64,000 nucleotides of DNA from Nitzschia sp. DOCU1 (GCA_951394045.1 OX595994.1:1240001-1304000); one strand, 5' to 3'; positions 39,639-49,505 are shown, counted from the first letter of the stretch. Translations and numbers: made by a program. The notes: generated by a model not told the origin, from the letters alone.

Positions 39639-40060
39639 CGTTTGACCAGAGGACAAGAGGTACACAAGTCGTCCGCTATATACCAGCTGGACAATACTGT
39701 AAATGGGAACTGGAGTTTGACGAAACGACAAGATGGCGAAGGAATGAAATGAAAACGCAAGTTGCCATTTTCTCATCAATGCGTCACATCATGTTGAAGG
39801 GAGCGAACCGAAAAACGTGGTCGGCCGAGGTCCACGAAAACCATTGTTCGAATGGGTCGACAATTATGTAAAAGATGGCGACTGTGCTCCTCCAGACTCC
39901 TACTAGTCACGTTCGACGACCAGACCGCGCCGGAATTTTTCGAACGAAATTGCCACCGACCAAAAAGGGTTCTTGCCTCTTTGCTTGGGACTCGTCTATT
40001 TTATGTTTTTTGCAAGACAGCACACAATTTTGAGTTTTGGCACGACACACAAGAAGCAAG
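39639..40060. promoter_or_regulatory. Shared upstream region of two divergent genes
   Basis: A 422-base gap between the tryptophan gene (-) and the small gene at 40061 (+). No specific motif could be supported. Confidence 0.3.
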
Positions 40061-40552
40061 ATGAAGGTAACTGGACGAGCTCTCCGCAATGGAAGTACTA
40101 CCGTGCCTCCTCCCGTCAAGCAACGTCTTTCGTTTGACGATGTGATGGACGATGACAACAAACGCGAAGACGCCGAGAACGTCAGTGACAATGTCATTCC
40201 CACCGAAAGCGCTAGCGGCAATGCCACGCTCAGCATGGACGAGGAGATTCGCAAGATGCTTCCTCGCTTTGACAGTGACGGCAAGTTCTTGGTGAGTTGC
40301 CTGCACATTTCAACGGATCTCCATCAAATCGAGAGCTTCAAAAAAAGAAAGACCAACTTTCGCATTTGCTACGGCTGTGAACTCTTTCTCCAAGAGTTTC
40401 CCATTGCGCCCCCGGGCCGCAAGAAGCGCATGCGTCCCCTCAAGGGCATGTACAAGTGTAATGTCAATCACATGAACCGTGTTGACCAGGAGCAGGAGCA
40501 GCAGCAGGACGAGGAGCCCACCAACGAGATGCATAACCCTTTTGCTCGATGA
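40061..40552 (+). CDS. Small unknown protein
   Basis: A 163-residue frame starting MKVTGRALRNGSTTVPPPVK. It has an acidic middle (DDVMDDDNKREDAENVSD), a basic Cys-containing segment (RKTNFRICYGCELFLQEFP, then GRKKRMRP) and a Gln/Glu-rich tail. A GTGAGT at about 40292 could be a splice donor, in which case the C-terminal part would differ. No signal peptide or family is recognised. It is called because it is ATG-started, of fair length and lies in a gene-sized gap; nuclear localisation is possible from the basic cluster. Confidence 0.45.
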   Translation: MKVTGRALRNGSTTVPPPVKQRLSFDDVMDDDNKREDAENVSDNVIPTESASGNATLSMDEEIRKMLPRFDSDGKFLVSCLHISTDLHQIESFKKRKTNFRICYGCELFLQEFPIAPPGRKKRMRPLKGMYKCNVNHMNRVDQEQEQQQDEEPTNEMHNPFAR

Positions 40553-40752
40553 AGACGACGTTGTCGGCGAAGACGTTTGAATCACTGCATGCATCCGTGA
40601 CATTCCACGATTGCGCCGAGTCTTGATTCGATCAAGGTACACATGTCAGCAGTAGAATACCGGTAGACTACATAGGATTTTTCAATACAACACTGTACGT
40701 TCTTCCAGTCGCTCGCCCTGCGTAGCTGTAGCCCCAAGGAGTCCACAAATCT

Positions 40753-42255
40753 TCACGTTTCCAAAATAGCTCGTAGTCGCAACTTGATTTTTGGATCCAC
40801 CGTCGTGCCTTGCTTTTGTCCTCGAGCCCACTTTTTGACCGCTTTACAAAGACTGTCCGTGTCCTCTTCGGATAATGACGCATCCAAGGCCAAAAGGACA
40901 TTAAAATCGCAAAGCTCTTGAAGAAGTTTCGGGTCGTCTTCCAATAGACCGAGCAACGTCTTTTTTGTCTTGGTGGTCAAACTTCCATTCTTTTTCACTG
41001 CACTAGCAGCCGACCCTCCGGCATAGATACCTTCATGACTCAACATGGCAGTATTTACCAAACACAAGACCGAATCCAGTGTCTTGCTTTCTTTGCCATT
41101 GATAAATATAGTGTGCTTGGTCTTGACTTCTCGCTTATTGTTCGTCGCGTCAACCAACAACATGCCTTCATGAACCATTTGTACACTCACATCACTCAAT
41201 TGAAAGGCTTCCGTGGCGCCTGAATTGGCATCCATGACGAGTGTCACAAAGGGCTTTCCATCCACACCACGGGATTTCATTTGTTCAATTTGCAACGAGG
41301 CACCCACTTTGACATCTAATCCAAAGACCGGCAATGCATCTTCTTGTTCATGCCGAGCATCCGGATGTGAAAAGATCCATCCTACGGGAACTAGATCGAG
41401 ACGTTCTGCCAATTTTAACATGCGTTCATGATGTAACATGCTTTGAGCAATGGTAGCATCATAACCTTGGTGAGTATTGGTTTGACCGGGGGGTTCCCAT
41501 ACGGCATGGACTTTGGCAACCGTACAAAATTCCTGGTAAGAGGTTTGACTGGAAAGAGAGGTCCGGGCTTTGCGGGGTGTCTTGTCGACACGCTCTCGTT
41601 GAATGGTCCCTAGTAACAAGCCGACTCGTGACAAGACACTATTGTCTTTGCCTTTTTTCTTGACCAGTCCATTGACATGAAATCGTTCCGCCGAATATCG
41701 GCACATGTAAACGCGTTTCAATGGACCTTCGGGTTGTGCTTCGACGACATGCAATGAAGATTGAAGCTGTGCAATGGCCCCATACGACATGGTCTTGCTG
41801 GACGCACGTTGCGTCTTGCTCTTGATCAAGGCGTGTTCATAATCCTTGGCCAAGTCAGGAAAAGGATCCCAGGCGTGTGGATCGACTTTTAAATTGGAAA
41901 AGCGCGATTCCGCAGGTTTTTGAAATTTGGGGGACTGGATCGTGATTACGGATCCATGCTTGAGTGGGAGACTGGACAAGAGATTAGATGTATCCTCCAC
42001 TTTGGAAGAGTCCACTTGGATCGTGGCATCGTCTTCAATCGAAAAGGGTGACAAAATGTCGCTAATGGACATCGTATCCTCGGCGCCCTCTGGGACCATG
42101 ACCTTTTCCATGGATCCATCTGCCAGTCGAATGCGCAACACCATTCCTTGAGGCGATGGGGAGGATGCAAATGCTCCAAGACGTGACGATCTTATCGAGA
42201 CGAGAATGCAAAGCAGCACCGCCCATTTGGATTGTATGCAACGGTGGAATCTCAT
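40753..42255 (-). CDS. NPL4 homologue with signal and transit-like leader
   Basis: One exon, 500 residues. After a leader (MRFHRCIQSKWAVLLCILVS ... LGAFASSPSP) comes the NPL4 ubiquitin-like part (MVLRIRLADGSMEKVMVPEG), then the NPL4/MPN-like core with LVPVGWIFSHPD (about 293-303). Cytosolic Npl4 pairs with Ufd1 and Cdc48 to extract ubiquitinated proteins from the ER. Cytosolic Npl4 needs no leader. In complex red plastids a duplicated Cdc48/Ufd1/Npl4/Der1 set (SELMA) moves proteins into the periplastid compartment. The leader, including an AFA motif, makes this a SELMA candidate. Whether the residue after cleavage is aromatic (stroma) or not (periplastid) depends on the cut site. Confidence 0.82.
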   Translation of the reverse strand: MRFHRCIQSKWAVLLCILVSIRSSRLGAFASSPSPQGMVLRIRLADGSMEKVMVPEGAEDTMSISDILSPFSIEDDATIQVDSSKVEDTSNLLSSLPLKHGSVITIQSPKFQKPAESRFSNLKVDPHAWDPFPDLAKDYEHALIKSKTQRASSKTMSYGAIAQLQSSLHVVEAQPEGPLKRVYMCRYSAERFHVNGLVKKKGKDNSVLSRVGLLLGTIQRERVDKTPRKARTSLSSQTSYQEFCTVAKVHAVWEPPGQTNTHQGYDATIAQSMLHHERMLKLAERLDLVPVGWIFSHPDARHEQEDALPVFGLDVKVGASLQIEQMKSRGVDGKPFVTLVMDANSGATEAFQLSDVSVQMVHEGMLLVDATNNKREVKTKHTIFINGKESKTLDSVLCLVNTAMLSHEGIYAGGSAASAVKKNGSLTTKTKKTLLGLLEDDPKLLQELCDFNVLLALDASLSEEDTDSLCKAVKKWARGQKQGTTVDPKIKLRLRAILET

Positions 42256-42652
42256 AGTCGTCAGACAACAAACTTAGTGGAATCGAAAGATGCGTATTGT
42301 GAACAGTCCTCTTGTGAGACTTTTGATCGGTACTGACCAGATCTCATCGCATCTACGGCATAACTTTCAATTCAATCGCCATCGTCGCATTCGAGGTGGA
42401 AGCAAAGATCTTTTGGCACACGCGATCTTCCACGCGTCATCAAACGGTCGGCGTGCCGAAAAAAGATCCGACAGCAGCTCGGGATTCAAAAAGGGACTCG
42501 AGAAATGACGGGACCCATTGGATTTTTTGCATTCCGTCACAATTAGCGTCGACCATGACCTTGAGGCAAACTGTCCCCGCTTAGCAATCATTTCATTTTG
42601 TGTGATACTCAATTGTTGGTTTTGAAGCATCCATTCTACTGACACAATAATA
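42256..42652. promoter_or_regulatory. Shared upstream region of two divergent genes
   Basis: Lies between the NPL4 gene (-) and the acetyltransferase gene (+). Nothing more specific is recognisable. Confidence 0.3.
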
Positions 42653-43720
42653 ATGGCCGAAAATCGAATCGATTCCTACGAAAGAATTCTCGAAAATGGC
42701 GAACGAATAACCTATGAGATTCGGGGTCTTGCCGACGACGAGATTGAGGACTGGGCGGCCTTTTGTGCCTCTATTTTCAGTTACAAGGCCAATCCTCCTC
42801 CGGCATCCTACTTTGAACGACATTATCGTAACGATCCTACCCGTGTAGCCAGTCTCATTCGAGTGGCCTTTTGTCAAGGAACCATGGTTGCGTCCTGTCG
42901 GCTCTTTTTACGCACCGTCTCATTGTCAGGGTGGTCATCATTATCGGCAGGAGGCATTGGAGAAGTATGTACGCACAATAATCATCGTCGAAGGGGATTG
43001 TCCAAAGTGCTCTTGCAAAATGTTATTGAAATCATGAAGGAACGAAACTTGCAGGTGTCTCTGTTGCATGCGGCTCCTGCTTTCTTTCCCGTCTACGAAA
43101 AGACAGGTGGCTACGTTTGTACAACAAGTCAATGGTCGGTGATTCCAATCACAAATTCCAAACTATCATTGACGGCCGAACAACTCTCGGCTACTACCAC
43201 GATTCGAGAAGCGACATTTCCCATCGATACCGATCGATTATGCAATTTGCATCAAAGCTACTCGGAACAACGTTTGGCGGGTTGCATTGTGCGTTCTAAA
43301 GAATATTGGAACGACTATTTGAGTATGGAATTGAAAGGATCCTTGTGGGTTCTGGAAGATGCTGGGGGAAGTGTCGTCGCTTGGCTTTCCATTCGACATC
43401 GAGGGGATCGCTATCAACTTCGAGAGTTTGGTATTGACAAAAACTCATCCGCGATTTCCACGGGGACCGCCTTGACTCTGTTGTTGGCCCATGCTATGAA
43501 GACAGAAGCCCCGATAATGGACGAGTGGTTGCTGACGTTACCCACCTTTGTTGTGGACGAATGTCAACAAGAGAACAGCCTGCCATTTATGGATTGGAGT
43601 CAAGTAACGCGTGATGACGATTTGGGATGGATGTACAAGATTCTCGACGAGAAGATTTCCATAACATCCATCAATAGCTCAACGGCGCCACACTTGATAT
43701 GGCCAGCGGATTCTTTTTAG
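42653..43720 (+). CDS. GNAT-family N-acetyltransferase
   Basis: One exon, 355 residues. The N-terminal half has the GNAT acetyl-CoA site: GGIGEVCTHNNHRRRGLSKV with the R/Q-x2-G-x-G/A-type loop, and a following helix (LLQNVIEIMKERN). A second, weaker GNAT-like half follows (SVVAWLSIRHRGDRYQLREF), an arrangement reminiscent of Eis-type enzymes. These proteins acetylate amines of proteins or small molecules; the substrate is unknown. No targeting signal is seen. The 3' third of the gene and its 3' flank are duplicated as a pseudogene at 46255-46633. Confidence 0.8.
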   Translation: MAENRIDSYERILENGERITYEIRGLADDEIEDWAAFCASIFSYKANPPPASYFERHYRNDPTRVASLIRVAFCQGTMVASCRLFLRTVSLSGWSSLSAGGIGEVCTHNNHRRRGLSKVLLQNVIEIMKERNLQVSLLHAAPAFFPVYEKTGGYVCTTSQWSVIPITNSKLSLTAEQLSATTTIREATFPIDTDRLCNLHQSYSEQRLAGCIVRSKEYWNDYLSMELKGSLWVLEDAGGSVVAWLSIRHRGDRYQLREFGIDKNSSAISTGTALTLLLAHAMKTEAPIMDEWLLTLPTFVVDECQQENSLPFMDWSQVTRDDDLGWMYKILDEKISITSINSSTAPHLIWPADSF

Positions 43721-43813
43721 CCGAGCATACATATCCTCGTCTCCTTTAAAATTTTAGAGGCCGAGCGACGGATGAAATTCGATTCATGGCCTAATACTAG
43801 CGCGGGATCGATT

Positions 43814-45349
43814 TCACCAGAGACAGTCGCCACCGTCATAGTCACATGCAGTTGTATTATAGAGTCCACCATCACATTTCCCATCCCCGATATAAGCTGG
43901 GTAAGTCACATTGCAGTCGGGATACTTGTCCATGAACATCTCCATGGACACGAGACAGTCACCGCCGTCAAAGCCGCACTCCTCCGTCATGTATTGCCCA
44001 TCATTACACACTCCATTTCCAATCAAAGAAGGAAGGACCACAGAACAGTTGGGATACTTTTGTACAAATTCGAGACAGTCACCACCGTCATAGCCACAGT
44101 CCTCAGTCATGTATGGCCCACCATCACATACTCCATCCCCGATCCAAGAGATATCGCTCACGTTACAGTTGGGATATCTGTCCTTGAATGCGAGGCAGTC
44201 GCCACCGTCATAGTCACATGCTGTTGTATTATAAAGTCCAACATCACATTTCCCATTCCCGATCCTATCTGGATACTCCACAATACAGTTGGGATACTTG
44301 TCCTTGAATGTGAGACAGTCACCGCCGTCGAAGCCACACTCCTCCGTCATGAATGGCCAACCATCACATATTCCATTTCCAATCGAGGAAGGAGAGTCCA
44401 CAGCAGTACAGTTGGGATACTTGTCCTTGAATGCGAGACAGTCACCACCGTCAAAGCCACACTCCTCCCTCATGTATGGCCCACCATCACATTTTCCATT
44501 TCCAATCCAAGAAGGATTGTCCACAGTACAGTCCGCGGCGGTTTTGTCATCTTCTTGAAGCATCAATGGCAACGTTATAATCAACGTAATTCCAACTGTC
44601 ACCACGAGAACTATCATCCGACATGAGGACCGCCAAGTCTGAGTTGCGGAGACTTGGTCAAGGTTCTTATCGCTAACAACAGGCTGGATGCGTTCTCCGT
44701 TTTCGAGTGCTGTCGTAGTAGTAGTAGAATCGACCGTAACAGTGGTATTTACATCTGTGCTGCTGCTGCCTTGACTGCTTGACGTCCAAAACAACCCTCT
44801 ATTCTTGATTCGGGCTCGAACAGTACCATCATCTACTGCAAAAGCCCCGACCTGGGATTCCTCATCGTCTTGTTCTTGATTATGGCGATTCCTAGATCTT
44901 GCCCCCGTTCCCCCCGTTTGCGCCGCAGCAGCGGTCGAATCAAATTTCGTAGCGCCGCGTCCTGTTGTTTTTGTTTTCGTTTCGAAGTCTTCTTCATCGT
45001 CTTGTTCTTGATTGTGGCGATTCCGAGATCTTGCCGTTCCACCCGTTTGCGCCGCAGCAGCGGTCGAACCAAATTTCGTAGCGCCGCGTCCTTGTGTTGT
45101 TGTCGTTTCTTTGCCTCTCTTGGCCGCGCTCGACGAATTTTCCGGATTACGTTCAGTCGTAGTAGGAGAGGGCCATGTTTTGACTGGCTTTACATTGCTT
45201 GGAGGACGATCGGGCGGCGACAAGGGAGCGATCTGTTCTTCTTCCTCATCATCGCCACCATAGCTTGCAGCAGGATGTTGCTTTCGCGGCGCGATTTTTT
45301 GCATCTTGTTGTTGCTGTTGTTGTTGTTTGCTGGATTCGTGGTCTTCAT
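43814..45349 (-). CDS. Type II membrane protein with six LNR (Lin-12/Notch) repeats
   Basis: One exon, 511 residues. The N-terminal ~240 residues are cytoplasmic-type, polar and low complexity, and contain a tandem repeat of about 44 residues (twice GATKF.STAAAAQTGGT... SRNRHNQEQDDEE). A single membrane helix (IVLVVTVGITLIITLPLML) lies at 241-260. The rest is six repeats of about 32-38 residues with the LNR pattern IGNGxCD ... CGFDGGDC, the Asp/Asn residues being calcium ligands in Notch. LNRs are common in animals and scattered in protists. The topology puts the repeats outside the cell or in a lumen. Function is unknown; adhesion, protease control or a wall role are possible. Confidence 0.82.
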   Translation of the reverse strand: MKTTNPANNNNSNNKMQKIAPRKQHPAASYGGDDEEEEQIAPLSPPDRPPSNVKPVKTWPSPTTTERNPENSSSAAKRGKETTTTQGRGATKFGSTAAAAQTGGTARSRNRHNQEQDDEEDFETKTKTTGRGATKFDSTAAAAQTGGTGARSRNRHNQEQDDEESQVGAFAVDDGTVRARIKNRGLFWTSSSQGSSSTDVNTTVTVDSTTTTTALENGERIQPVVSDKNLDQVSATQTWRSSCRMIVLVVTVGITLIITLPLMLQEDDKTAADCTVDNPSWIGNGKCDGGPYMREECGFDGGDCLAFKDKYPNCTAVDSPSSIGNGICDGWPFMTEECGFDGGDCLTFKDKYPNCIVEYPDRIGNGKCDVGLYNTTACDYDGGDCLAFKDRYPNCNVSDISWIGDGVCDGGPYMTEDCGYDGGDCLEFVQKYPNCSVVLPSLIGNGVCNDGQYMTEECGFDGGDCLVSMEMFMDKYPDCNVTYPAYIGDGKCDGGLYNTTACDYDGGDCLW

Positions 45350-46254
45350 CGTTGTTGGGGAGATGATGATGAGGATTATGATGGGCTTTAGCTATTTCTT
45401 ACTTCTTCTTGGTGCTGCTTTGCCTGTACTGTGCACTTTCGTTCCGGCGACGATAATATCGTCAACAAGAAGGTACGGTATGCTGGAAAATTGTGAGGTG
45501 AGTGGGCAAGAGTCGACGAAAACGATTATCCTCTGTTATAAATGTTGAAGGCATGACGTGGAGACAGGCAATAATGACGGAGATGACGGCATAAAACGGG
45601 GTATTGTTGCGCCGCTCCAATAACTACCTCCCGTTTTAGTGGCGCGTTCTCGAAAGAATTACGCCGGAGCGAACCGCCTGACGTGGTTGATGACTCACCA
45701 GCGCACCGACAGCGTCTGCGCGCCCAAGCGTGACATATTGACTCGAGTCAGTCAATTGGCGCACTTTCTTGAATACACTAGCTCTGGCTCCTATGCTCCT
45801 ACGATACTCGTACTCCGAGTATACATAGCATGAAAATCCAGAATTTACTACCTCACTTCTTCGACTTATTAAAAAAGTAACGCATACAAACAGTCAGTAT
45901 ATATCTGTGGCCTGCATCCACATGACATGAAACAGAATTCCAATACGAGAATGGTTTCAAAACGACTCAGCAGCCAAAAGCTGACATGCTGCTGTATTCA
46001 TTCTTCATCTGTTTACAACGTTTCTGATCCATGCGTTACGTCGATCATTCCATCGGAGATATGCAACACCTTCAGACCAGATGACAGACCACGATTCCTT
46101 GTGGCCCATTGAACTGTTCATCTTATCCGTGCAACATCCTCTAAACCACAGACGGGAAAATATCGAGAGACAACAACTAAGTCACCACCGTCCTCGCACT
46201 CTTGGCAGCATCTGAAGTCGACCTCCCTCCGCCCTGACACTTGTTTCGACCAGG
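45350..46254. other. Intergenic, 905 bases
   Basis: Upstream region of the LNR gene. No gene or repeat could be supported. It ends where the copied acetyltransferase tail begins. Confidence 0.4.
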
Positions 46255-46633
46255 TAGGGGAACTATCGTCGCTTGGCTTTCCATTCGACATCGAGGGGAT
46301 CGCTATCAACTCCGAGAGTTTGGTATCGACAAGAAATCATCCGCGATTTCCACGGGGACCGCCTTGACCCTGTTGTTGGCGCATGCAATTATGAAAGAAG
46401 CCCAGACAATGGACAAGTGGTTGCTGACGGTTTGCCCACCTTTGTTCTGGATGAGTGTCAACAAGAGGACAACCTGCCATTTGTGGATTGGAGTCAAGTA
46501 ACGCGTGATGACGATTTGGGCTGGATGTACAAGATTCTCGATGAGAAGACTTCCATAATATCCATCAATGGCTCAACGGCACCACACTTGATATGGCCAG
46601 CATTTGACCGAGCACGCATATTCCTCGTCTCCT
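46255..46633 (+). pseudogene. Truncated copy of the GNAT acetyltransferase gene, 3' end only
   Basis: Matches 43365-43747 closely, beginning GTCGTCGCTTGGCTTTCC and ending past the stop in the 3' flank (CCGAGCA.GCATAT.CCTCGTCTCC). A one-base change in length near 46430 (GACGGTTTGCCCACC against GACGTTACCCACC) shifts the frame and the start is missing. The copy stops at the 3' end of the CK2-like gene, about 2.5 kb from its source and in the same orientation. It is clearly a non-functional segmental duplication. Confidence 0.85.
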
Positions 46634-47905
46634 TCACTCGTTCAACTTGCGAAGTTGCTCGCGCACTTGGCGGTCCACGCGATCTCGGACGGGATCAAAG
46701 AACGAATGCGCCATGGCTTGTTTGGCTGTCAATCGAACGGTATGATCGTAGACCAATAACTTGGACAACAGATCAAGGCTGTCCGCACTTGGTGCATACT
46801 CATCCGTGTTGCCAATGCTATTGTTATTGGATGACAGCGAGTCCTGCCATATCCTAGTCCATGATTTCTTGCTCCCTCCTTGTAGCGTATACTTGGCAAT
46901 GACCTTTCGAATTTCTGGTTTCATTTCAATCTTGGCCTTGGATATGTAGGCATGCAAGTCGGCGGTACCCAAGACGGCAATGATCGTCCCCAATTGATCC
47001 ATATTGTCCTTGCCACGAAAGAATGGTTCTCTCCGAAAGAGTAGACCCGCCAAAATACATCCAACCCCCCACAAATCAATGGCATAATCATAATGCTCAT
47101 TGCCCAAGAGTAGTTCTGGTGATTTGTAGTGCCGAGAGGCGACACGGACATTATATTGCGTCTCGGGCATGAAGAAATCTGCCAAACCCAAATCAATGAG
47201 CATCAATGACATGTCCGTCTTGTCAATTAAAACATTTCGTGGCTTGACATCCCGATGCATAATGCCTGCCGCATGCAAATGATCCAACGCGACCAGCAAG
47301 TGATAGAGAAAGTATCGTATTTCGTCGAGTGTCAAAAACTCATTTTCCTTATTGGACTGACAAAACCACTGCGAGTCGACTCCTGCATGTTCCAACACCA
47401 AACTTGGCATATTCTGCAAATGATACTTTTTGGATGGATCATTGTACTCTTTGGGCACCACCACAGCAATCAGTCGGGCCAAGTTGGGCAATTTGGAAGC
47501 ATGCTGCAATACCAAAAGCTCCCGTTTAATCTTTCGTTCCGCCACAGGCTTGAGACACTTGAGAACGACAAGCGTGCGTTCATCAATACTGCTGGGTACT
47601 GCTGGAGTAGTTTTGCCAGTATTGCTTTGCAATCGTCGTTCCACAGAAACGTCCACAGCTTCAAAGACGTCGCTGAATTTGCCTGCCCCCAGCCGTCTCA
47701 CCAGCTTGTAGTCCTCTTCTGTTTTGGTGGGAATAGTTTCCGGTGGAAAGGCGCAATTTTCAAAGTCGTAGTATTTGGGGTCTTTGGTCGAGCATCCCAG
47801 AGGATAGGCTTGTTGTTCTGCGTTTATGATCGTCGTCGCAATAACTAGCATGGACAACATGCAGAAACACGCGTCAATGCCGTAACGCCTTGGCAACCAC
47901 ATCAT
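46634..47905 (-). CDS. CK2-alpha-like protein kinase with signal peptide
   Basis: One exon, 423 residues. The leader MMWLPRRYGIDACFCMLSML and following Val/Ile/Ala make a likely signal peptide. The kinase domain is CK2-like: GAGKFSDVFEAVDV (Gly loop), VVLKCLKP (Lys), HRDVKPRNVLID (about 214), LIDLGLADFF (about 235, DLG where CK2 has DWG), and REPFFRGKDNMDQL with IIAVLGT, diagnostic of CK2. CK2 phosphorylates Ser/Thr in acidic sites and normally works in cytosol and nucleus. Here a secretory destination is likely. An insert of about 30 residues sits after the Gly loop. The stop codon abuts the copied acetyltransferase tail. Confidence 0.85.
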   Translation of the reverse strand: MMWLPRRYGIDACFCMLSMLVIATTIINAEQQAYPLGCSTKDPKYYDFENCAFPPETIPTKTEEDYKLVRRLGAGKFSDVFEAVDVSVERRLQSNTGKTTPAVPSSIDERTLVVLKCLKPVAERKIKRELLVLQHASKLPNLARLIAVVVPKEYNDPSKKYHLQNMPSLVLEHAGVDSQWFCQSNKENEFLTLDEIRYFLYHLLVALDHLHAAGIMHRDVKPRNVLIDKTDMSLMLIDLGLADFFMPETQYNVRVASRHYKSPELLLGNEHYDYAIDLWGVGCILAGLLFRREPFFRGKDNMDQLGTIIAVLGTADLHAYISKAKIEMKPEIRKVIAKYTLQGGSKKSWTRIWQDSLSSNNNSIGNTDEYAPSADSLDLLSKLLVYDHTVRLTAKQAMAHSFFDPVRDRVDRQVREQLRKLNE

Positions 47906-48458
47906 CCTTGGTTCCTCCAGTACCCCGAATATTCTCTCTTCCCTCTCTCCAGTTCACTACTAAGGATCCATTCCTTTGAAAGACATGTGAGCTAACCTTA
48001 TCGACAACAAAGTGCTGACTCTTTTGGCATTTGACTGCAAGAAGGTGATTGAATCACAATCGCATCGATTGGCTTTTGAACATCAAGCGAAGAACGTGGG
48101 GCTATGCGATGGTGACGTCACGCTGTGACAAGGGCCTGGTCGAGGCTTGCATGCGCGAGCGTGACGTAGCGATAACCCCCCCCGCCAAACCCACACCAAC
48201 AGTCGTGCACATAAAAGACCCGGATATTAGCGTTATAATGGGTGAGCAAGCCGGTCAGGCCAGCAGATTTTGTACGGGCCGCCTCGACTTTTTCGCATTT
48301 GTTGCTGTTTCAACTGTTGAAACCCCACCACGACATATATCATAGCGAGAGCCATCACTTCTTTCGTTCGTTGTCTTAGTTGTCAACGTCCGTGCTCGTT
48401 TCCATTCCTTGCCAAACAGCTGCTATAGTATCCATTATTGACTTGCTTTTATTGCAAA
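47906..48458. promoter_or_regulatory. Shared upstream region of two divergent genes
   Basis: Separates the CK2-like gene (-) from the zinc-finger gene (+). No specific motif is identified. Confidence 0.3.
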
Positions 48459-49505
48459 ATGTCCCGAAGGCCGAGTGAAGTTATCACGTCCTTACGAGCC
48501 AAGGCCGAAGAGGCCAAACAAATGAACAACAACAAGGCGCCAACGACTTCGATTATTAAAGTGGACAAGAACGCTCGCTTTTGTCCATCGGGACACTGCT
48601 TTAGTCGAATATTGTTGACCCATCGACAACGATCCATTCAAGAAGAATTGAGATTGCCAGTCAGTATTTTGCCCCCAATAGCTTGTGATGGTTGTGCGGT
48701 GGATATTCGTGAAGAATTCATTGCGGGTTGCTGTAAGAGTTGTGATTTGGACTTTTGTGAGGAATGCTTTTATTCCGGCATTCCCATTGAAGAGTTGCTT
48801 CAAGAAGGTATGGATAATGACTTGGAATTGGCCGCTACCGCGTCTTTGACTATGAGTGAAATGACAATGAGCGTGACCAATGAACATTGCTCTCTCGGGC
48901 ATGCACTCTGTCGCGTCTTGACGGTGCGACGTAGACGATATTTGCAAGAACGGGATGGCTTGAGCTCGGCTCCAACTATTGAATGTGATTGTTGCTCGAG
49001 GACAATATCAACGGAATATATTGCTGGGTGTTGCATACATTGCGATATTGACTTTTGTGAAAGCTGTTTCCAATCCGGACAATCCTTTGAGGACGTGCTC
49101 CAAGAACCCATCCTGGTCGATGATGTTGATGGGCCCGTCCCACTGCAATCAGCCTATGGAGGAGACACGTATCGGTACAATCGCATTCGTCCCACCTACA
49201 AGCGTACAGGACGTGTGAACTATGACGATTACCCGGACCCGACGGCGTTTCAATGGGAGTTCACTGGCAGTTGTGAAGCTTCCTGTGTAGAGTTTTTTGA
49301 AAAAGACTTTGGACCAAAATTGGGCAAGGTCAAGCTAGATTTCTTTTATTCCCGTGCCAAAGTCCGAACCATGTTGGAACATCGAAAGAAAGGGACGCTA
49401 CCGCTCTTTACCAAAGACAAAAAGATATCTTCCAAGCTATACCGAAAGATCCTGCTCGATCCTCGTGGGCACGCCCAGAAATCCGCAAGGAAACAAGTAC
49501 TATGA
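48459..49505 (+). CDS. Protein with two tandem ZZ/C1-like zinc-finger modules
   Basis: One exon, 348 residues, starting MSRRPSEVITSLRAKAEEA. Two homologous modules follow, each C-x2-GH, then CD-x-C, then GCCxxCDxDFCExCF: residues 42-104 (CPSGHCFSRIL ... GCCKSCDLDFCEECF) and about 143-205 (CSLGHALCRVL ... GCCIHCDIDFCESCF). Such cross-brace fingers bind proteins or lipids (ZZ, DC1, C1 types); which one applies is not clear. The C-terminal ~130 residues form an unassigned basic domain. The ATG is the first in frame. The modules arose by internal duplication and have diverged substantially. Confidence 0.7.
   Translation: MSRRPSEVITSLRAKAEEAKQMNNNKAPTTSIIKVDKNARFCPSGHCFSRILLTHRQRSIQEELRLPVSILPPIACDGCAVDIREEFIAGCCKSCDLDFCEECFYSGIPIEELLQEGMDNDLELAATASLTMSEMTMSVTNEHCSLGHALCRVLTVRRRRYLQERDGLSSAPTIECDCCSRTISTEYIAGCCIHCDIDFCESCFQSGQSFEDVLQEPILVDDVDGPVPLQSAYGGDTYRYNRIRPTYKRTGRVNYDDYPDPTAFQWEFTGSCEASCVEFFEKDFGPKLGKVKLDFFYSRAKVRTMLEHRKKGTLPLFTKDKKISSKLYRKILLDPRGHAQKSARKQVL

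Noticed and set aside
43772..44626. 284-residue plus-strand frame opposite the LNR gene
   Set aside because: Its repeats mirror the LNR repeats on the other strand, whose Cys/Asp spacing is the meaningful reading.
46273..46857. 194-residue plus-strand frame near the CK2-like gene
   Set aside because: Its first part is the frameshifted acetyltransferase copy and the rest is antisense to the kinase.
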